Positions 11,476-23,091 of a stretch of DNA of 64,000 bases are shown one piece after another. Under the pieces are notes generated by a model. The model did not search any database. It had not been told where the DNA came from and saw only the letters and a program-made list of their open reading frames with translations. Each line of letters starts with the position of its first letter. Position 1 is the stretch's first letter. The stretch covers positions 264,594 through 328,593 of the forward strand of contig WSUB01000027.1 of the NCBI GenBank assembly GCA_019633425.1, given 5' to 3'. The DNA is from Tulasnella sp. 424 (Eukaryota > Basidiomycota > Agaricomycetes > Cantharellales > Tulasnellaceae). A program made the position numbers and the translations under genes.

Positions 11476-14400
11476 TCATTCCTCCATGCCGTCAGCCTCC
11501 TCTTTCTCAGCTTGAGAACCCCCTTCCTCCCCGTCTTCCTCCTCGTCCTCGTCATCGTCCCCCTCCGCGTCAATGTCAAAGATTTCCCCCAATTGTCCAG
11601 ACTCTTCCACCACGCACGCGCATCGTCTATTTTCCCGTCCATTTACGGCGAGCGTGGCTGTGGCTCCCGTGCTGCAGCAATTGAGTGCCCGTGCACGATT
11701 CACGGGCAATGGATTTGGCGACAACTGCTTTAGCGTGCCATTCGGAAAAGTCGTTTAGGGGCATAAAGTGAAAATTTGATTTTTAGTTTCCGTCATATGA
11801 CAATCGAAACGAACGGACGGGGCCACGCACCTCCAATTGCAACGCTGCGTCTGCCAACTCTTCCAGCGATGAAGTTCCCTCCCTCCTGATATCCTTGTAT
11901 GAGGCTTCGCTGTACGGCACGCTCACCAGGAACGCCCGACCTGAAGAAAAAAATGTTCGGTTGCGCGAAAGATTAACACGTCGAGTCTTGGAATGAGAAT
12001 CGATGTCTATCTCTCCAAAAGATCCCCGAAATGACAAGACCCTACGACTCGGGTCTGCCAATCCCAAACTAGGCCAATCCAACTACTTGCCTGCTGGCCC
12101 GCCGGAATCGAATGAAGGGCTGCTCACACACACGCCCCCACACACATAATTCACAAAAGTAAACAACTCACCAAGCACAGTTTCATCCAATCCCGGCTCG
12201 ATCGTCCTCGTAACCATGAGGAGCGTGTCATCGTCAAAGAAGGCAAGGTCCAACACCTCCAGTTCGTGACTACTGAAACCTTGATCTTCATCGCCACTGT
12301 TGCCCTCTTCGGCCCGGCATTCGAACACGCAATACCCGGTTCGACTGGGTTCCCCCTCCATCTCCGAGTTCTCATAATGAAGGCTGAAGATAACCACTGT
12401 AAAGGGTTTTTGTCGTAGAAAGTTTTGGCCAAGTTGGGCAATCAATACCCGACACCCCACCCAAGGCCGAACAAGCAAAAACAAGGAACTGACGAGATTG
12501 TTTATCTGAGTTCGCGCCACGCGACGTCCGTCGAACGACGGCGATGTATTCGGTACATGTGTTCTGCTGGGAATCAGGGCGAGGTGGGGGGGTGGTGCCA
12601 AAGTGGGGAGCCGCCAGTTATTCATATCGAACCCGGTGAAAACAATCAAAAGGAAAGGAGAAGAACGTCAGCCTAAACCGTAAAAACCAGAGATTCTTCG
12701 ACGAGCGCGGAAAACATGCGGCGGGGGCGGGGCAAAAAAGGAGTTGAGAGCGTACCTTGTCATCACCATCATCCGACGACCCTATGATCAACCGGTCTCG
12801 GAATAATATTTTGCTTTCTTCGGACGGAACTGGTGGAGGTGTCATCGACAGCCTCGAGGACTTTGGAGACGCAGACTTGGCCGAACACTCCACGATGGCT
12901 TGTCGACCAGTCGCTCCAGCCGCCCGGTCAAAGACCGCCGCACACTTGACCGCCAGTTCATTTGCGAGCGCGAGGAGATTTCGATCTAGATCTTCAAGCG
13001 GGGCGTGCACCTAGGTCGATGAGCGCGTAAGTGACCGACGGGCTCCCGAGCAACGAGGAAAACGTATGGAGGGGGACAAAAGAAAAGGAAGACGAGGGGA
13101 AAAGGGAAAAACACATAGCCCAGCCGACTCTCGAACCCTCCAACACCGCATCAACCACTCCCGAGCCAATGGCAAGTGGGCATAAATTCTCCGAATTATT
13201 GAATAATAAGCTCACCTGCGATAGGCCAGGCGGAAATGGCGAGTCGAAGGACGATTGGGAGGGTCTCCATGGATCCTCACCCTCTTCATCCACGACGGTG
13301 TTCACTTCCGCCAGCAAGTCGGCCATGCTGCGTGGAATTGATGGTCTAACGGCCTCACTTGGATTGAGTTGAGGCATGGGCCCGAGAAACCATTTGTCGA
13401 GGGAGCTACTGAGAAGGCCATGGTCAAGGTATTCCGATACCTCAAGGGGATCGTATGTTGGGGGTCGAAGATCTCCAACTACTCCATCGGTCACTCGAGA
13501 AGTCTCTACGAACATGAGATCAAATGATTCCGTAAGTCGCTAGACGAAGTGAAGGGATATCCCAAATAAGGTGAAGCTGCAAAACCGACTTACCTGCCTT
13601 CATCCATCTCATAAACTCGTGAAAGCGCTCAAACTCAATCTCCGCAGTCTTGGACAGCCATTCGGAAAGTTCAATAGCTCGATGGCACAGAGCAAGAGAC
13701 TCATCGATTTCAGCTCTGGAGAACATGTACGCAGCGTACTGTTGTGACCTTATTTCCCCCCAACAGAGTAACGTGACCGTAAGCAACGCGTTTCCAAAGT
13801 TCTGGTTCCTTTAGAAACGCACCACACTGCCCATCCACGCACTTCCTCCAAGACAATAATTAGCCTCTCGCAAGCAGGTGATATTCGCCGTTCCGCAGAC
13901 TCTTGAAGAATAGTTAATGATCCTTGAACCGTGGCCTCCCACTGGGCCATTCCCTAAAGGTCCAGGCAGAATATTCTTTTTTAGATCGGGTGGCATAGCA
14001 ACGCCGCGGGGAGGCGATCGGGACGCGTACCCTCTCGCTCAACTTGCCATGCCCCCCCAGAAACTCGCGCATTGCCCCGCTTGTCTTTCCGGTGAAAAGA
14101 AGGTTTGTCAACTCCCATATCGGGTTGGTCTTCGAGGTAGCTGGGAAAAATTCGTTAATAAGCTAAGTTACTACTATGGAGTAAACGATCGAGCGGTTGC
14201 GACGACTACTTACCACCCTCGAACGCCCTCTCCTGCTCCTCCAGTACCTTAATCCACTTTCGGCCTACGTCTCGACCTCCTTCGAGCGACTCTGTGCCGA
14301 ACCAAGCCTTGCGCATTTCTTCCAAGACTTTGATTATGTACGAAAGCAGAGTTCGAACAGTCGTCGAGACCTTGGCCACGTTCTTTAGAGATTGCGAGTC

Positions 14401-15505
14401 GAGTAATGGGAAACGGAGCATGACTGGTGCTGGGCTTGTAGACGACGCATTAGGGCGTGTTCGCTTAGGGTGGGTGAAGAAAGGTGAACGAGACGATGGA
14501 CGATGGAGCGAGGGTATGGTGCATGGGAAGCCCAAGTAGGCCTCCCCCAAAGGGTAGCTTCCTTCGAGGAATAAATATAGCATTCCCTGATCATCTGATG
14601 TGACAACTACAGTGTTTTCGAGGCTTCTATCTCGCCGTTCCGTACGTGCTGGAGTAATGTCTTTGCTTTTGGCTTGAGCAGCGGTTGCAGAAACATTCGA
14701 TATGGATGCGGCAATCGGGTCGGGGGGCAAAGTTGGGATTTTTTCCAGTTCTGGTGGTAGGACAGATTTGCGCTGTGTCCCCGTCGCTCCCTTGGCCCTT
14801 TTTATATTGTAGAGTGGGCCGCTTCCAACATGTTTCAGTGTCGGGAGCTGCAAGTCGTACTCGTACGGCAACTCACCTCGTTGAAGGGGTGTCATCAGAG
14901 AGCGCGTCCAACAGAGGCAACATCTGCAGGACGGAATGAGCGGAACCGGGCTGGAAAATGGCTGGTCAGTTTGCTGAATTTGTGAGCCACCGCCTTGCGC
15001 TCACCACATTTCCTTCCCTTCGAAGTAACTTGGTTACCCCATCCGGCTCGACGGCGTCAGGGCCCGCCATCCACCAAATACCATCGAGCCGTTTCCTAGT
15101 GATTGCAAGTGGTATAGAGCGCAGCTCGGCGCCGTTATGGACGGAGTGAAACGAAAGCCTTGGTGGGTCGTGGGCGACGGCAATCTGCAGACCTGAAGTT
15201 GTCTGAGCTCATATCGCTTGAGAAGGAAGAAAGTTGACACCACCATCAGGACTCCATGCAACGTTGACAATACTATGCGTCTGCTCCGTAGCTCCTTCTG
15301 TTAATTTCGCCACTTCTACATCCCAGACCTTTGTGCCGCCCATCTTCCAAAGGCCTAATCTATGACGATTGCTGAGAGGAACCGCCATGACGAACAGGTC
15401 CATCGTCGGACACCACGAAGCAGGGAAAAGCTTTGAGGATGCTGGGAAGCTGACATCTGCAAGTCGAGCAAATGATTCGCAATGTTCGAGTTGGAAAGTG
15501 GCCAT
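11476..15505 (-). CDS. APC4: Anaphase-promoting complex subunit 4 (APC4)
   Basis: Scaffold subunit of the APC/C ubiquitin ligase that drives anaphase and mitotic exit. Multi-exon gene; I place the start at MATFQLEH (15505), although the frame stays open to 15709. The N-terminal WD40 part reads FPASWCPTMDLFVMAV, VNVAWSPDGLQIAVAHDPPR and DGIWWMAG. The central APC4 long domain includes RTLLSYIIKVLEEMRKAWF, LLFTGKTSGAMREFLGG, WEATVQGSLTILQESAER and the YDPLEVSEYLDHGL/DKWFLGP segment. The C-terminal part has LEVLDLAFFDDD, RAFLVSVPYSEASY and LAVNGRENRRCACVVEES, then an acidic tail ending EEADGMEE. One junction (after STR, near 14870) seems to need a non-YAG acceptor. The last exon is partly duplicated at 54.6 kb. 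Confidence 0.93.
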
Positions 15506-16053
15506 GGTGTACGATGGACGCGTCTTTCCGCGTTTGGGCAGAAGTGAAACGGGACCAAAGATGCAAATCGAACCGTGGGACTCAGGGGCGATCACCCACA
15601 AGCGCCCGTCTTTAAAAAAGTGCCGGTCGATCACTCTCCCCCTTTCATCGCCACTGGAATCTTCCGCCCTGAAGGTCCTGGCCCTCTCCTTCGGATTCAT
15701 TGTCGACACGATTCACGGTTGCGCTGCAGGCTGCACCATGCGACAGTGACTCAACGAGGCAATGAAGGCTACTTTATCTGCCTCACCACACGTGTTGCGG
15801 TTCGGCTGATACCGTCGACCAAAGTCATTCTTTGTCCTCCCAGCCCTCTACGCAATGATAATTGGCATGAAAGTGACTGTATTAGACCTTTCATCTCGGG
15901 CTGAGTTCTTTGCGGATTGCTACATTTCTTTGTTCAAGTAAGACGCGTATATATCGCGGCACCGATTCCGCTAGACGAAATCCTCTGCTTCACTCCACCT
16001 CGTCAAGTTCAATAAGCCATCATCTAGACGCTTCTGCCACCATCTCTTGATCC
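15506..16053. promoter_or_regulatory. Divergent promoter region between APC4 and the unknown 239-aa gene
   Basis: The first 200 bases may still be coding if APC4 starts at 15709 (in-frame, but without family similarity that I recognise). From 15710 to 16053 no gene is visible. Confidence 0.45.
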
Positions 16054-16773
16054 ATGCATTCAAATCAGAGCTCTGGAATGATCGCGATGCCTCCACCCAC
16101 GACGCCCGTCTACCAGCCGGTCTTCCTCGAGGCTCGCCTGCCACACGACCTGAACTTTGTGGTGATGTGCCGGCCACCCATGTTTGTCAGGCTCATCCCA
16201 AAGAGCTACAAGTGGCACGGACGACCAGCCGTGGAACATTATTACTATTGGAGTGACGCAAGGGGTGTCTGGCAAGAGCATGTCGTTGGAATCACAGGCG
16301 TCGTGGAGGTCTACGCCGATCGAGACCAACCTAGCATTGGCTGGGAGCGCTACTTCCAACATTTGCGCAACCACGGATACTCGATCCCGACCCAACCGCC
16401 ACCTGCAACCGCTCCTTTCGGCCCCTGGGTCGTCGACCGCACTCGACCTGGAATACCGAACGAGAAAGACCCTGGGGATGGTATTCCAAGAGGGATAGAT
16501 GGCAGACCGCTAGCACCGACGTTAGAAGAGCTTTGGCTGCAGGGAATTACTCCTTCCGCTAGTCCAGGCGGGACGCTCTGCCAATTCTCTCTCCTGAACA
16601 GCGGAGTTGCAATTGGTGCCGCCCCTACTGAGGTTTTGGCCACGACTCCCTTGACATTTCTCACCGCTGGGGACGCGCTACGGTGGGAGGCTACGCCCCG
16701 CCAGGCGCCAGAGGTGACCCCACGCCAGGCAGTCGCTCCTTACCAAGTCTTTGGAGACTTCGCGGGACACTGA
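16054..16773 (+). CDS. Hypothetical protein, 239 aa, intronless
   Basis: I do not recognise a family. The frame is open for 239 codons with a coding-like composition. An N-terminal half with mixed secondary-structure potential contains FVVMCRPPMFVRLIPKSYKW and HYYYWSDARGVW. The C-terminal half is richer in Pro, Gly and Thr, with a short repeat TPRQAPEV/TPRQAVAP near the end. No signal peptide, membrane helix or zinc motif is visible. Two downstream Met codons (residues 9 and 12) are alternative starts. It is divergent from APC4 and ends 160 bases from the convergent cullin gene, leaving little room for separate 3' UTRs. Confidence 0.75.
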   Translation: MHSNQSSGMIAMPPPTTPVYQPVFLEARLPHDLNFVVMCRPPMFVRLIPKSYKWHGRPAVEHYYYWSDARGVWQEHVVGITGVVEVYADRDQPSIGWERYFQHLRNHGYSIPTQPPPATAPFGPWVVDRTRPGIPNEKDPGDGIPRGIDGRPLAPTLEELWLQGITPSASPGGTLCQFSLLNSGVAIGAAPTEVLATTPLTFLTAGDALRWEATPRQAPEVTPRQAVAPYQVFGDFAGH

Positions 16774-16934
16774 GCGTAGCCCAGTCCACTTATTAGTCTA
16801 GACTTCCTTTATCCTCACAACTTGCACCTATTCCATGTATTTCCTAGATCCTCCTGTTGTACTCGCATTGTCTTAATACCCATGTTGGCAGACTAGTATC
16901 AATGTACTTTATTCAAAAAATCCACACCATTCAG

Positions 16935-19900
16935 CTAAGCGACGTAATGATACAAGTTATGGTCCTTCTCGTCCCGTTCCATATACTCTCTTTCCAGCAG
17001 ATGCTCGATGCGTTTTTTGATGTCCTGAACTGTCGGAACGAAGTGTCTGCGGAGTGCCTCGATGGTTTTGATCTTCAGTTGCTCGTCCGCGAGCTTCTTG
17101 CTTCCTTTCATAATTCGGACGATGGCGGCGTCTACGGTCGCCTGCCGATCGAGGTCGATGGCCTGCTCAATCTGCTTCGTCTCTTCGACCTGGGTAACCA
17201 CCGCCGATTACAATGAGGAACCGTAGAACACAGCCCGATGTCGAAAACGACTTACCGTTTCCTGCTGCTGAATGCTCGGGATGTGGATCTTACGTCGCTT
17301 GTCCTCAAACTTGACGTTGAACAAGAACTCGTCATCATCTCCAATATCCTTTCCTGTTGGCCGCTTAACAAGCACGCGGGCTTTTCCCAAAGCCAAGGAC
17401 TGGAGGGTAAGGATGGTGTCTTTCGGCTCTACATCTCTCATGTCAGCGATGCCATCTGTGCCTGCGTCTGCAGGAAACATACTCAATCCGCTTTGACTCA
17501 AGATATCCTTGTAAGACAATTTGCTCTCGTTTTGGAATAGCAGAAGAACCACCGCTTGGTACAAGCTGACCGAGAGCTCTTTCGAACCTGAGTCAAATTG
17601 GGCGGAAAGAGTCACCGTTCCGAGCGAATGGTTCCACTCGAGCTTGTGATTCTTGTGCTTCAGCTTGTAGAATTCTTCAAACGACGCAATCTCTTCTGAC
17701 ATCTAGGGTGGCACGGCGAAGCTCAGCTTGGTCTAGCAAATTTCAAGGAGGAGGATCTCACATCAGGAGGTAAACCGATGGTCCCTTCATACTTGCCAAA
17801 GGGCCAGGTAGAGAACTTGAGGACCATTGCGGAGAATCTCTCGTTTTTGTTTCTCATAGAAGCCCGATACTCTGCCAGGAGATCCCGAGATAGAGCTATA
17901 TCCTTGAACATGTCGTTGCCCTTCCCGAATTCGGGATCGTAGCCTGATAAAGGACACAAGAATTGAACTAAGTGCCATACCACTCGTCTTAGACGTTTTC
18001 GCTTACCGTCTCTCAGCCTGTTGATGACCCTCTCCTCCAACGCGTCCGACGCACTCTTTTGCAAGAGAAGACGCTTGGCTAGCCCTCGCTCGTAGAATGT
18101 TCGGAAGACGTCCTTGTCTTTTCAATGGTAGAGAGCATTAGGTCAAATCGTCCAAAAGCTCAAATTCATCGACTTCGCACCTTGGGTAAACCGGTACAAC
18201 CCAAGAACATTGTCCAGCTCGTGCCAGAAAGTCCCTTCATCTTCATCCCTCTGGCCTTTTCGCATGGCTTGATCGACATACTTGGCTAGTAGAGTAGGAG
18301 AGCCGTTTCAGTTTGTGTCAACGGACGGGAAGGCAAGCCTTGTCCTCACCAATCATCTCGGCAGGTTTTCTCTTCCGAGCTAGGAACCCTTTCTCAAAGG
18401 CATCTCTGGCAGAGTATGCGAACAGGCGTTGACCGTCGCTTTCAGGATCTTCCTCCAGCTTTGCGATATCCTGAACCGTGTTCCCGAACGGCCGCTCATG
18501 CAGTGCCTCGATGAGCACCCTGTCTAGTAATAGTTTCTCTTCCAATAGTCGTGAAACCATTTCATCGTCTTTGGATGAATCCGTGACGACGTCGCGCACA
18601 CAGGTCTGCAGTTACGCGGGTGAGGAACGTGACGCACTTGATTGGCGGGTGAGATCCGCTCACCTGCAGCTCGTCTCGGAACGCCGCCCGAAGCCCATCC
18701 AACGCGCCCACCCGCCTGTACAGAGCGTACATCCTTGCTATTTCGCCTATCTTCCGTTCTTTCCAAGCAACAGCGAACCCTGAAAAGGAGATTAACGTTA
18801 GTAGCCGGTATTCCAAATATAGTAGGTCAACAACTCACCAGGGTTCGCCAGGCTGCTCGTAATCTCAGTCGGCAGCAAAGTATGTTCAGCGGCGTTCAAT
18901 ACGTCCTTTCGGCTAGGTTCGTCCATAATGTCTTTGGCCCTGGCATGTTCTTCATTCAGCCTTCGGTCGACGTACGCGAGGTAGTCGGCAGGTGACAACG
19001 ACTTCCCAAGTCGCTTCGCTTCTGCAGTGTAAAATTCCGTCGTATAGGAGATATAAGGGTCCAGGAAATGACTTTGGAAGTAGCCAACAATGTGGAGAAC
19101 GGAAATGAAGCGGAGGATGAGAGCTCGGTGGTCGGTTCTAAAACACGCGTTGGTCAGACGACTCTGGGGGACGGCGTAGCTGATTATCGCAGAGCCCCAG
19201 CGGCCTTGCTCACCTCTCCATGTCCACATCTTGCTCGGTGGTAGCCCCACTCGAGGCTCCATCGTTGGCACGCTCCTGTTTAGCCCACTCGCGGATGCCC
19301 TCCGTTATGAGCGAGATCGATTGGCCATGCTGATAGACATTCTTCCGGATGATATCAAGGCACAGGTCTCTACCAAATCCGATCTCATTAGGTGGACGAC
19401 ATGAGGAGCGATACGATCCACGAACCTAAAAGTAAGACGGGAAGGATCCCTCGACGCAAACCCCGTATCCAAGTCTGCAAGAATAGACCGGAGTAGCCCC
19501 TGCGATAGCCCAGATTAGCGATCGGAAGTGCACGATGAGCCGGTTCGCAAAGGTGCATGGACTCACGATCCTCCCGTCCAGCCACTCCATCGCACTCGTG
19601 AACTTATCCAACCACGCAACACCCGGAATACGAGCTCCGCTAACAGATTTGATCACCGCGCTAACAGCTCTCTCCACCTCCAGAGTCACTGCATCGTACA
19701 CGTCCTGCCCCTTGTGCGCCAGGACGACGAGGACATGACACGCTTGATACGTCGCTTCGAACGATTCCGGCAACGAGATTGAGGGCTCTCCTGGCTTGGT
19801 CGCAGCACTGTGTGGAGCTGGGAGCGAAAGGATCGCTCGTACGGAACGAACGAGCCTGGGGAGGAGCGAAGTGACTTCCGCTTTGAGGTCGGGAGGAGCT

Positions 19901-20184
19901 GCAGGGCAATGACGCTCAGTACGCGAAGCCAATACGCCCAACAAAAAAATCGACCCACTCGAGACTAGATTCACTCGTATTCGCCTTTGCTGCCCGCCAG
20001 CTCGTTCCTTGCCTTTCGTCGTCGTTATCGCGGACGCCGAGCTCCCGCTCTGATCGAGCCGAGCAGCTTTCCTTGGAGGCGAGCTCATCCCATTGTGATC
20101 GTTCTCGGAGGCGACTGGAACGAACTTTGAAAAAGCTCCGCTCGTTGACGGCAAGTTGGCCAATAACAAAGTCGCAGCAGCCAT
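16935..20184 (-). CDS. CUL4: Cullin 4-type scaffold of a CRL4 ubiquitin ligase
   Basis: Scaffold that joins an adaptor (DDB1 in CRL4) to the RING protein RBX1. Multi-exon gene. The N-terminal exon (20184 to about 19430) is divergent, with a basic patch PPRKAARLD. Cullin-repeat segments include YLAYVDRRLNEEHARAK and WKERKIGEIARMYALYRR. The cullin homology part reads DVFRTFYERGLAKRLL, then KGNDMFKDIALSRDLL, FSTWPFGKYEG and KLEWNHSLGTVTLSAQF, then LQSLALGKARVL. The C-terminal neddylation site is VDAAIVRIMKGSKKL, with the acceptor lysine in IVRIMK, and the protein ends in DHNLYHYVA. The tail and the HKLEW segment match CUL4 better than CUL1 or CUL3; subtype is inference. Exon 17190..16935 and its intron (donor GTAAGTCG) are clear. 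Confidence 0.93.
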
Positions 20185-21093
20185 TATTCGTTGCTTTTGT
20201 CGTCGTCCTTGCAGTTCTTGGTGGAGGTTCGACCTTATTTGCCCAGACGCGGTCTAGATTACAAGGGAAAGTGGAGGTCGTTCCTGATTCACGTGCGTTA
20301 TTCTCGCGACCGACGCCACCACTTTCCAACCTGCCAACCACACACCACCCATGTTTGGGAACCCGGTCCGTGACGAGCCACAGGCGGGCACGTACAGAAA
20401 CTCGTGGAGACAAGAATGGGAACCTACTACCGCTAACGAACCAGCTGGGCCGATACGTCTACAGTCGATCACCGCGATGCCGTATTATTCCGGTTTCAGC
20501 TTTGAGGTGAGTACACACTCTTATAGTACTACATGGTTTTTAAACGTTGCTGAAAAGATAGATTTTGTTCCCTTGAAATATGTGTTTTTGTAGGAGCATC
20601 ACCTCGCAGACCTGGCCCCTATGAGGTGAGATTCCTCCCTGCTTTGGTCGAGGGAAGCTTGTACTGACACCTCTCGGTTTTTATAAGCACATCAAAAGCG
20701 TCTGCTATAGCAAAAGTACCAAGCTCCTTTACGAAATTAACAAACCCCTTTTCAACACCTGATAACTCGTCACGTTTGTTCCCCCCGGTAAGTCTAACGC
20801 CAATCGTTAGCTCCGCTCACTTCGCAGTTCGGAAACAGCTGAGCATTCGGGTCCAATTCAGCGGGGAGGTTGGGACACGGTGAAGTTTGCTGGATGGAAC
20901 AAGTTGGCCTCGAGCGAAGGATTTTACGACCAAAGTCGAGGGTTCACGGGATTTCACTCTGCCTTGATTTCGAATCCTTTCTTTCAAGGGAGCTGAAATT
21001 TGAAGCCCCCCAAGTCCTAGTTCAAAAGGGATCAACTTCATTGTAGCAACCTGGGCGGGAAAAAAATGAATAGACAAGAGAGTGGATAAAAGT
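20185..21093. other. Intergenic region between CUL4 and BCP1
   Basis: About 900 bases. It holds the CUL4 promoter (CUL4 starts at 20184 on the - strand) and the 3' flank of BCP1. A 145-codon + frame at 20073-20510 overlaps the CUL4 first exon and has no recognisable domain; I treat it as a shadow. Confidence 0.5.
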
Positions 21094-22271
21094 TCATGAA
21101 GGCAGGGGGTATTCCTCCGTCATGAGCGTGACGAGATCTTTAAGTTTCTCAGCTGGGATGACCATCAATCGTCCCGCCATATCTAGCCCTAGAGGCTCTC
21201 CGCCGTCTTCGCTTCGGGTTTGCCGATTGGAGAAGTCGTAGTCGAGAGTGAGAGTCGATATCTAATAAGCATAAGGATTATTGAGGAATGTAAAACAAGG
21301 CGAAGGGGCCCCTGCGCGGGAGCATACATACCTTTCGGATAACGTCGTCTTCAAGGTGGAACGAAAACGTTCCAGGCTTGAAGGAATCTTCCTCCCCCGC
21401 AACGTCGGTCGCGTTTTTGAGCGACTTTCGCTTCTTCTTCTTCTTCGGCTTGGGCGAGCCGACAGACATGGCCTCGGCTTCGGCTTCGTCGTTTAGCGAG
21501 GCGACGTCGGTGGCTGAAAGCCGGTACAGTCTTGATAGTATTATGTAGTGAGTGAACGCGTATGGCTCTTCCTGGAGTGTGTTGGTCAGAATAGCCTAAA
21601 TGGACAATAGAGCGGAAAAGGGAACCGACCTCTTCATTGGCCATATCGATTTCGTCCGCCAGCATTCGATACATCGGCGGGATTACTTGGACCGGCATAT
21701 TCACAAACCTTTCACCCAGTATGAGCCCGACGTGATGTGATGATGACAAGGCGTCGGGGCCTATTAATTGCTGAAGGGTGCTGTTCACAGAAGCGTTGCC
21801 GGTTGACTTGGCAAGCAGGTACGATGCAAGGGCTTTGATTGAGGGGTGGTCCTATAGCAACCGCGCTAAGGTGCCCTGCCGGCCCACGCAGAGGTTGAAC
21901 CTGGCCTTTGCGCACCTTGTGAACGTTCATGTTCAAGACAGTCAGGAAAGCGTACGGGTCGCTGTCGATTCCATCGCCTTTGACGGTCGATCCCAGTAGC
22001 GGTTGACTCAAGATGAGGTCCGCTAGGTCATGCACTTGGAAGCTTTCCGCGTCTGACTGGAAAAGCTGAGTTAACAAGCGCTTGAGGGCGATATAGTCGA
22101 TTGGTCGAGGGCCGAAGAACTCGAAGTCAACGTTAATGATTTCCTGAGTTTCCGTTCAATTAGCAACCAGGTACCCGCAACCCTTGTCAGGGCAAAATGA
22201 CTGCTCACAACGTCACTCCCACTTGAGCCTTCGTCGTCCGAGTCGACGGTTGGGTCTTTCCGCTTGGGCAT
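21094..22271 (-). CDS. BCP1: BCP1/BCCIP family protein
   Basis: Homologue of yeast Bcp1 and human BCCIP, a nuclear chaperone/export factor linked to ribosomal protein uL14 and to lipid kinase Mss4 export in yeast. Exon 1 (22271 to about 22208) encodes MPKRKDPTVDSDDE, an acidic start. After an intron the signature EIINVDFEFFGPRPIDYIAL follows, then VHDLADLILSQPLLGSTVK and DPYAFLTVLNMN. The middle has LILGERFVNMPVQVIPPMY. A poly-lysine nuclear signal (PKPKKKKKRKS) precedes GTFSFHLEDDVIRK and the C-terminal GLDMAGRLMVIPAEKLKDLV. The end TEEYPLPS is at 21094. At least four introns. Divergent from the large gene on the right. Confidence 0.93.
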
Positions 22272-23091
22272 GGTTGGGGTGCCGTTGAGTCTCCGAGTAG
22301 AAGGAAAAAAGTGGAGGGGGGTTCAAATTTCCAAATGTCATGTGATCCGACTTTCAGCCAAGCGCTCGCAAAATTTGGTCAGGTACAGCGGAGTGTCGCC
22401 CTTTCCGCCCTGACCGTTCCCCCAGCCTCGTCCCTGCTGACGACAAAACGACGTTCGACAAGGTACATTGTCCTCAAAGTTTGACGTAAGGGTGCTGTGC
22501 GCCCATAATGAGGTTGGTGTGCCACGACGACGAGAGCATCTGGGAGAACGGCCAGCGCGACGATCAAAAGCGAGTTAGGTGGTGTGTCTGATTGTGCCGC
22601 GAAGTAGATTAGCGCTTCTTGTGTTTCTTGTCGACTGACTGGGGAGAGACTGACCGGCTAATTAGCTAGCGTGTGTAACAAACAACACGCTTATATTAGT
22701 CCGGCCCGAGACAATAAACCGGTCCTTTATCAACGGCGACAGGGCGGCTTGCAACGACGCTGAGATACGTTGTTATAACGAGATGCCTTCCTGAGACTGT
22801 CCATTGTCGATGTACGAAGTGGTGGGCGTGGAGGGAAGGGGTGAACAAGTTTGTAATCGGAGGTCAGCCACTTTGAGTGATGGCTTCAGTTTAGTTTGAG
22901 ACCAGCCAGCCATCCGGTGGCCCTGCCAACTTTACGCTCTCCCCCTCCCCGTTTTGTCTACCACCAGCCACCTACCATTCTAGTCCACACCAGACGCTCT
23001 TTTATCTTACTCCCTGCCTTTCGTTTTCTCAACTACCCACCCTTTCGTTCTTTTTACCCCCCTCACTCCTTTCTACCCCCCTCCAGCACTA
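22272..23091. promoter_or_regulatory. Divergent promoter region between BCP1 and the 1142-aa gene
   Basis: 820 bases. A very pyrimidine-rich stretch runs from about 22960 to 23090 on the + strand, directly upstream of the ATG at 23092; such tracts are common in strongly transcribed fungal leaders. No gene seen. Confidence 0.55.

Noticed and set aside
12083..12649. 188-codon (-) frame as a separate gene
   Set aside because: It joins an APC4 exon (LEVLDLAFFDDD) with flanking intron sequence; not a separate gene.
20073..20510. 145-codon + frame
   Set aside because: Antisense to CUL4 exon 1 with no recognisable domain.
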